Part shown: in pieces, positions 45,593 through 49,922 of the stretch | Layout: the number at the start of each line of letters is the position of its first letter | Numbering within the stretch: position 1 is the stretch's first letter | Assembly: GCA_002698265.1 (NCBI GenBank) | Contig: NZVX01000005.1 | Location: 1-49,922, forward strand | Origin: Chloroflexota bacterium | GTDB lineage: Bacteria; Chloroflexota; Dehalococcoidia; Lucifugimonadales; UBA3495 | Direction: 5' to 3' | DNA: 49,922 nucleotides | Notes under the pieces: generated by a model | Database searches by the model: none | What the model saw: only the letters and a program-made list of their open reading frames with translations | What the model was told of the DNA's origin: nothing | Program-made: the position numbers and the translations under genes

Positions 45593-45620
45593 CGTAAGGG
45601 GCGGGTTTCCAACCTGCCCG
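45593..45620. repeat. Degraded GGGGCGGGTT palindromic repeat
   Basis: GGGCGGGTT-TCC-AACCTGCCC with flanking GTAAGG resembles the GTAGGGGC family at 37898 and 47252, with one mismatch in the stem. Confidence 0.5.
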
Positions 45621-45824
45621 GTTGCTGCTCTATCAATTACCGGGCGCGGAGACCTGATTTAACCGCAGATGCGCTCTTGATGGAATTACAATAATGGTGG
45701 AGCAATCCGGGTCTCTGGATGCACTGATTTAGGTCTCCAACTAAAGCCCTCTGATCCAGGGAGTTTTGTCGCGTTTTGGGGTGGTACAACCCAGACGCAT
45801 AGACGCCGCCATTTCGTGCATCTG

Positions 45825-45850
45825 TCATCCTGAGTGAAGCGAAGGATCTG
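45825..45850. repeat. TCATCCTGAGTGAAGCGAAGG-type repeat
   Basis: This unit has the form of a widely dispersed intergenic repeat. TCATCC and GGATCT ends are partly complementary. Confidence 0.5.
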
Positions 45851-46105
45851 CCGGACCCGGTCTGGAGTACCAAGTCCCGATGAATCGCCCCAAGGCTGCT
45901 AATTTACTCATCGAATGAAGTCCTGCCGGGAGACCTGTTGGGGGTTCGTAATGACGTTATCCGGTTATACGGAGATCTGGTGATTGAGGATCGGTCTGGA
46001 GTCCGCCGCGGGGCTAAGGCCACGAGGGCGCGTGGATGATACCGAGGTAGCAAAAGAGTGTCAAACGTGGCCCGCAAGCTTGAGAGACGAAAACCGAGGC
46101 TGCGA

Positions 46106-46179
46106 TGGCTGGGGATGGAGGGTTCGAACCTCCGCTTCCTGATCCAGAGTCAGGCGTCCTACCACTGGACTAATCCCCA
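46106..46179 (-). tRNA. tRNA-Gln (CUG)
   Basis: The minus strand folds as a full cloverleaf: acceptor TGGGGAT with ATCCCCA, D arm GTCC/GGAC, anticodon stem CCTGA/TCAGG with loop CTCTGGA (anticodon CTG), T arm GGAGG/CCTCC with TTCGAAC, discriminator G and encoded CCA. Its promoter lies about 70 nt upstream. Confidence 0.95.
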
Positions 46180-46249
46180 ACGGTGCGGTGCTCTTCCACC
46201 GGTCGGAAGGGAAGAACGATGGCCCTTCCGGGGAAGAACCCGTAATCCT

Positions 46250-46278
46250 ATGGTATTGACGGGCCAGAACGGTGTCAA
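46250..46278 (-). promoter_or_regulatory. Promoter of tRNA-Gln
   Basis: On the minus strand a perfect TTGACA (46278-46273) and TACCAT (46255-46250) are 17 nt apart, reading toward the tRNA. Confidence 0.65.
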
Positions 46279-46298
46279 GAAGTGCGTACGCAGGCAAC

Positions 46299-46327
46299 TT
46301 GACAACCCTCCTCGTTTGTAACAAAAT
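46299..46327 (+). promoter_or_regulatory. Promoter of the 46.4-kb hydrolase
   Basis: TTGACA (46299-46304) and CAAAAT (46322-46327) are 17 nt apart. Back to back with the tRNA-Gln promoter. Confidence 0.45.
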
Positions 46328-46429
46328 CGGGTTGCCGCCCGTCAGTCTTGGATAATAGGCTGCCCCCTTTATATGACATCCCAATACAGTCATCGTGCGG
46401 TAATTTCGGCGAAGATCGAGGGATAATCA

Positions 46430-47224
46430 ATGACTCTGATGAAAACCGCCAACCAGTCTGAGGCCACGGTTTCAGGGCACAAAATTGAGATGCACAAATC
46501 CGGCTCAGGACCGCCCCTGCTCTTTTTGCACGGAGGCGGAGGATTCGGGACTTTCGACCCCACGGCCAGTCCGCTAGCGGAGAAATTTACCGTGTACGCA
46601 CCGTCCCATCCCGGTTTCTTCGGCTCAGAGCGGCCGGACTGGCTGTACACGATCAACGACCTGGCCCATTTCTACAAGGATATGGTCCAAGAGTTGGGTC
46701 TCGAAGACTACGTCTTGGTCGGGCATTCTGTGGGCGGCTGGATCGCCGCCGAGATGGCGGCAATGGACCATCACAACATCAAGGGATTGGTCTTGATTGA
46801 CGCGGCGGGAGTCCGCCCCGAGAAGGGCGAGATCACCGAGGTCTTCATGGTTTCCGGCGATACCCGGCTGAAGCTGGGGTTCCACGACCCCTCTCAGGTA
46901 CCCAGCTATGACGTCATATCGGCGGACCCGACCCCAGAAGGAGCAGCTATCGCGCATGGCAACATGGAGATGCTTTCCAGGCTGTGCTGGCGGCCCTACC
47001 TCCACAATCCCAGCCTGCCTCACTACCTGGGCAGTGTGAAAACTCCGGCGCTGGTCGTCTGGGGCAAGCAGGACGCCATCATCCCCGTGGAATGCGGCGA
47101 GATGTATTCCAAGCTGCTACCGAACGCCACGTTGAAGTCCATCGACAACTGCGGCCACAGTCCTCAGATGGAGAAACCCGACGAGTTCAACGCCGCCATG
47201 GCCGCCTTCTTGGGCGAACTCTAA
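46430..47224 (+). CDS. Alpha/beta hydrolase (meta-cleavage-product hydrolase-like)
   Basis: The 264-aa enzyme has the oxyanion stretch LFLHGGGGFG, nucleophile Ser100 in VGHSVGG, Asp215 in GKQDAIIP and His243 in CGHSPQ, a complete triad. The cap lies at about residues 130-195. The outline resembles hydrolases of aromatic ring-cleavage products, but other esterases look alike. GAGGG lies 6 nt before the ATG. It converges on the CoA-transferase gene. Confidence 0.9.
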   Translation: MTLMKTANQSEATVSGHKIEMHKSGSGPPLLFLHGGGGFGTFDPTASPLAEKFTVYAPSHPGFFGSERPDWLYTINDLAHFYKDMVQELGLEDYVLVGHSVGGWIAAEMAAMDHHNIKGLVLIDAAGVRPEKGEITEVFMVSGDTRLKLGFHDPSQVPSYDVISADPTPEGAAIAHGNMEMLSRLCWRPYLHNPSLPHYLGSVKTPALVVWGKQDAIIPVECGEMYSKLLPNATLKSIDNCGHSPQMEKPDEFNAAMAAFLGEL

Positions 47225-47251
47225 GCAGGTCGTCCTCCGGCATCCGATACC

Positions 47252-47289
47252 AAGAAGTAGGGGCGCTGCCTGCAGCGCCCCTACTTCTT
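47252..47289. terminator. GTAGGGGC-type hairpin acting between convergent genes
   Basis: Arms 47252-47268 and 47273-47289 form a perfect 17-bp stem with a CCTG loop. The outer ends are AAGAAG/CTTCTT, giving a short T-rich 3' end on both strands. It carries the same GTAGGGGC core as the repeat at 37898, so a repeat may serve as terminator. Confidence 0.65.
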
Positions 47290-47322
47290 TATTGCTGAAA
47301 TCTGATAGCTGACGGCTAAGAG

Positions 47323-48594
47323 CTAACCAATCACCCCGTCATCCCGCCAAGACTCGACCTCTGCCTTGGTGAAACCCAGGCTCTCCAGTATCTCGCCGGC
47401 GTGCTGGCCCAGAGCGGGGGAAGCGGCGGGAGGGGTTGGAACGGTGCCCCGGAAATGGGCCATTGGACCCATCATCTTCACCTTGCCCTCTTGAACGTGT
47501 TCTACCTCAGTGACCAGGCCGTTTGCCACCACCTGGGGGTCGTCGAACATCTCCTCGATGAAGCGCACCGGCCCAGCGGGGATGGCCCGTTCCTCGAAGA
47601 TCTGTAGCCACTCGGCGCTGGGTTTCTCGGCGATCAACTCCTCGGCTCGCTGCTCCAGCGCCTGGCTGTAGGCCCGGGACTCGGGCTTAGTTGGGTCCCA
47701 GCCCGGCTCCAGGCCGTCGTCAGTGAGGCCCAGGGTTTCCAACAAGCGGCGGCGCAGCGGGTCGCTGAGACAGCCGACGCCGATGGGGGAGTCCTCGGTG
47801 TAGTAGACCCGGTAGTAGAGATTACCGTGGTGCTCCCGGCGGCGGCTTCCCGGCGAGGCGGCTACCATCTCTTCATAGGTGGCGCCTTCCGCCCGTTTCG
47901 CTTCCAATTCTTTAATCGTCTTGTCCCTAGTCTCCCCGTCCAGCGATTCCACGTGCAGGAACCGGGCCCCCATCAGCGAAAGTGCCGACGCCAAGAGGCT
48001 GGTCTCGATTTTCTGTCCTACGCCGGTGCGTTCTCTGGCGTAGAGCGCGGCGCAGACCGACCAGGCCATGCATATGCCGGCCGAGGTGTCGATCAAAGGG
48101 CTGGACCAGACCCACGACGGAACTCCGTCCAGAGTCTTGGTCTCGGAGGCCACCATCCCGGTCATGGCCTGGACGATCATGTCGTAGCCTGGGCGGTCCG
48201 CGTCGGGGCCTTCCCGGCCGTAGGCGGTCAGTTCGCAGTAGATCAACCGAGGATTGATGTCGGACAGCGTCTCGTAGTCCACGCCCAATTTGGCCGCGAC
48301 ATCGGGCCTGAAATTGACCAGGGCGATGTCCATCTTCGGGATCAGCCGCTTGAGGATCTCGGCGGCGCCGTTCTTGGTCAGGTTCAGCGGTAGGCTGCGT
48401 TTGCCCCGGTTATACGTCATGAAGGTGCGGCTCTCGGTGTCAGTGAACCGCTGAGTCAGCCGCCAGGGCTCGCCCCAGGGCGGTTCCACCTTGATCACGT
48501 CGGCGCCCAAGTCGGCCAGCAAGCGGCCAGCTAGGGGCCCAGCGATGATCTCGGTGAAGTCGACGACCTTGACGTCGTCCAGGGGTCCGGGCAT
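47323..48594 (-). CDS. CaiB/BaiF-family CoA-transferase
   Basis: The 423-aa enzyme has the family layout: KVVDFTEIIAGPLAGRLLADLGADVIKVEPP at the start, YNRGKRSLPLNL, and the catalytic Asp169 in SPLIDTSAG, the same residue number as in formyl-CoA transferase. It moves CoA between carboxylic acids, often in catabolism. The ATG at 48594 has GGAGGA 7 nt upstream; the frame continues to 48648, but the protein start fits family alignment. It stands alone on the minus strand. Confidence 0.94.
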   Translation of the reverse strand: MPGPLDDVKVVDFTEIIAGPLAGRLLADLGADVIKVEPPWGEPWRLTQRFTDTESRTFMTYNRGKRSLPLNLTKNGAAEILKRLIPKMDIALVNFRPDVAAKLGVDYETLSDINPRLIYCELTAYGREGPDADRPGYDMIVQAMTGMVASETKTLDGVPSWVWSSPLIDTSAGICMAWSVCAALYARERTGVGQKIETSLLASALSLMGARFLHVESLDGETRDKTIKELEAKRAEGATYEEMVAASPGSRRREHHGNLYYRVYYTEDSPIGVGCLSDPLRRRLLETLGLTDDGLEPGWDPTKPESRAYSQALEQRAEELIAEKPSAEWLQIFEERAIPAGPVRFIEEMFDDPQVVANGLVTEVEHVQEGKVKMMGPMAHFRGTVPTPPAASPALGQHAGEILESLGFTKAEVESWRDDGVIG

Positions 48595-48736
48595 GGGGAG
48601 TTCCTCCAAGCAGATCGCTGACAGCGATCTACCGCCAGCGTTCAGCAATTATGCCGACTAGGCGTTGCTGCTGCAATGGGCCGGTCGCTTCGAAGATGTC
48701 AAATCTCTGCGGGCCATCGATTCTCCCTTACCCTAA

Positions 48737-48758
48737 CCCTCTCCCTCGAGGGAGAGGG
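48737..48758. repeat. 22-bp perfect CCCTCTCCC palindrome
   Basis: CCCTCTCCCTCGAGGGAGAGGG is a perfect palindrome, preceded by CCCTAA as at 15785. Second copy of the family, between the CoA-transferase and tRNA-Pro genes. Confidence 0.65.
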
Positions 48759-48824
48759 GATTTTTGACCTCTCTCAAATTGGCTCCTCCATGCCTGGCTC
48801 ATGAGTGTTATAATTGCTGAGCGT

Positions 48825-48901
48825 CGGGGTGTGGCCCAGTCCGGCAGGGCACCTGCATGGGGTGTAGGGGGTCGTCGGTTCGAATCCGACCACCCCGACC
48901 A
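48825..48901 (+). tRNA. tRNA-Pro (GGG)
   Basis: The cloverleaf has acceptor CGGGGTG with CACCCCG, anticodon stem CCTGC/GTAGG (one G-T pair) and loop ATGGGGT giving anticodon GGG, T arm with TTCGAAT, discriminator A and encoded CCA. A TATAAT box lies at 48809-48814. A terminator and a tyrosine recombinase gene follow. Confidence 0.95.
48877..48901 (+). other. Candidate attachment site at the tRNA-Pro 3' end
   Basis: The T-arm to CCA segment of a tRNA next to an outward integrase gene is the usual crossover region of tRNA-targeting elements. The second copy would be outside the window, so it is only inferred. Confidence 0.3.
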
Positions 48902-48933
48902 TCAACTCTAAAACGACCGGGATCGAGCCTGGA

Positions 48934-48959
48934 GACCGCCTTTTAGGCGGTCTTTTTTT
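48934..48959 (+). terminator. Terminator after tRNA-Pro
   Basis: GACCGCC (48934-48940) and GGCGGTC (48946-48952) pair around TTTTA, followed by seven T. Confidence 0.9.
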
Positions 48960-49073
48960 GCGCGGGGCCCAGACCCGCAAAAAAAAGCGACTCCCTACAT
49001 ATTCCCTCTCCTTCGTCCTTCCTCCAAAAGCTTGCCCGCCAGGCAATTCCCATAAAGGAGGCAAGGTTCCATC

Positions 49074-49922
49074 ATGGGATCGATGAAAAGAAGACGAAGG
49101 AAACAAGGGGCCGTGGGCGCCGGGCGAACCGACCTGCAAGATCTCATGGGGCATTTCGAGGTCCATAACCGGACCGAGGGCAAATCGCCCCGGACCGTCG
49201 AGTGGTACAACCTGGCCCTGGGAAAACTCAGGGACTGGCTGATCGAGCAGGGCGAGCCCACCGTCTTATCCGCGCTGGACGAGTTTCGAGTCAGAAGGTT
49301 CTTACTTGATCTCCAGGAGAAACCCGGGATCAAGGGCCCCCGCATGTCCAGCCACACCATGTACGCCAGGGTGAACGCCCTCAAATCCTTCTTCAACTGG
49401 CTGAACAGGCAAGGCTATACCGAAGAGCACCGGCTCTCCGGCTTGAGATTGCCCAAAGTCTCCGAGCTGGTGATAGAGCCCTTGAGCCCCGATGAGATAG
49501 GCCGGATCCTAAGCTCCATGAACCCGAATGCCGCCATGGGATCAAGGAACACCGCTCTAATATCCATCATGCTGGACACGGGTCTCAGGCTTTCCGAGGT
49601 GACCAGCCTGAAAGACAAAGACGTCCATATAGAAGACCGCTACCTGAAAGCCATGGGCAAAGGCTTGAAGGAGCGGGTGGTCGCCTTCGGGTCCTCATGC
49701 CAAAAAGCGCTCCTTCAATACCGCCACCGGTTCCGGGGCGAGCCCGTCTTCTTCGAGACGGGGGAGTTCTTCTTAAGCATAGACGGCCATTCGCTAACCG
49801 CATCGGCCCTGAGATGCCTGGTGAAACGGATCGCCAAATCCTCCGGGGTGAACCGGCTCCATTCCCACCTCATGAGGCATACCTACGCCACCATGTTCTT
49901 GCTGAACGGCGGTGACGTCTTC
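49074..49922 (+). CDS. Tyrosine recombinase / integrase, 3' partial
   Basis: My own translation gives 283 codons from ATG 49074 to the window edge with no stop. After a basic start (SMKRRRRKQG) comes a SAM-like core-binding domain (about residues 20-125, with SPRTVEWYNLALGKLRDWL) and the catalytic domain from about 140. Catalytic Arg172 in TGLRLSE, a Lys in the GKGLKERVV hairpin, and His265/Arg268 in HSHLMRHTY are visible; the nucleophile Tyr is beyond the edge. AAAGGAGG lies 12 nt upstream. It reads away from tRNA-Pro in the same direction, as in integrative elements. Confidence 0.92.
   Translation, partial: MGSMKRRRRKQGAVGAGRTDLQDLMGHFEVHNRTEGKSPRTVEWYNLALGKLRDWLIEQGEPTVLSALDEFRVRRFLLDLQEKPGIKGPRMSSHTMYARVNALKSFFNWLNRQGYTEEHRLSGLRLPKVSELVIEPLSPDEIGRILSSMNPNAAMGSRNTALISIMLDTGLRLSEVTSLKDKDVHIEDRYLKAMGKGLKERVVAFGSSCQKALLQYRHRFRGEPVFFETGEFFLSIDGHSLTASALRCLVKRIAKSSGVNRLHSHLMRHTYATMFLLNGGDVF

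Larger units (their letters stand above)
45570..46105. other. Non-coding stretch without a recognised gene
   Basis: No convincing ORF lies here. It contains a degraded GTAGGGGC-type repeat (45593-45620) and a TCATCCTGAGTGAAGC-type repeat (45825-45850). The part 45870-46090 has several short purine-rich and GC-rich segments that might fold, but I recognise no RNA family on either strand. Confidence 0.5.

Noticed and set aside
45870-46090. RNase P RNA, tmRNA or T-box
   Set aside because: Short similarities such as GGTAGC-like strings occur, but none of the conserved cores of these RNAs could be assembled.

Overview
The window is a chromosomal segment of a moderately GC-rich bacterium. Gene content suggests the phylum Chloroflexota, probably a Dehalococcoidia / SAR202-like lineage. 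This rests on inference: four LLM-type flavin/F420 oxidoreductases, a CaiB/BaiF CoA-transferase, an FAH-family enzyme, an amidohydrolase and an acetamidase/formamidase sit among ordinary housekeeping genes. No rRNA or ribosomal-protein marker is present to settle it.

Region 1 (1-3331) holds a Lon-family AAA protease that runs off the left edge, and divergently a bifunctional-nuclease (BFN) domain gene with a near-consensus promoter and an 18-bp perfect palindrome abutting its -35 box. Region 2 (3482-10609) is a complete F-type ATP synthase operon, AtpZ/I-a-c-b-delta-alpha-gamma-beta-epsilon, closed by a 17-bp-stem terminator. Region 3 (10863-17893) has the NADH-sensing repressor Rex, a DUF503 gene, a four-gene minus-strand cluster (membrane Fe-S reductase, zinc ribbon, receiver-like protein, hydrolase), and an LLM oxidoreductase divergent from an FAH-family gene. 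Region 4 (17912-24528) has an M16 peptidase, a metallo-beta-lactamase-fold hydrolase and uvrA on the minus strand, then an HTH plus MazF/PemK-like ORF whose N-terminus looks frameshifted, followed at 3 bp by a BtpA-family gene. Region 5 (24666-34451) is mainly catabolic: aminotransferase, LLM enzyme, two-domain VOC protein, a 981-aa FAD/Fe-S dehydrogenase and an amidohydrolase cluster with an M50 protease and two unknown proteins.

Region 6 (34709-37790) contains the most interesting locus. A GrdB/PrdB-like reductase gene is interrupted by an in-frame TGA at 35330 exactly where relatives carry the first Cys of a CxxC motif. A perfect 11-bp stem-loop starts 7 nt after the TGA. I read it as a selenoprotein of 314 aa (Sec208) that ordinary gene finding would split or truncate. 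CoA-biosynthesis genes coaX and coaBC follow. Region 7 (38034-48594) has two more LLM enzymes, the acetamidase, a PfkB kinase with a short overlapping upstream ORF, a lipoprotein solute-binding protein, a standalone 5'-3' exonuclease, tRNA-Gln, an alpha/beta hydrolase and a CoA-transferase. Region 8 (48825-49922) is tRNA-Pro with a terminator, then a tyrosine recombinase that runs off the right edge, a typical edge of an integrated element.

Small palindromic repeats of several families lie in most intergenic gaps, and one appears to have been absorbed in frame into the FAD/Fe-S protein. No CRISPR array or insertion sequence was seen.
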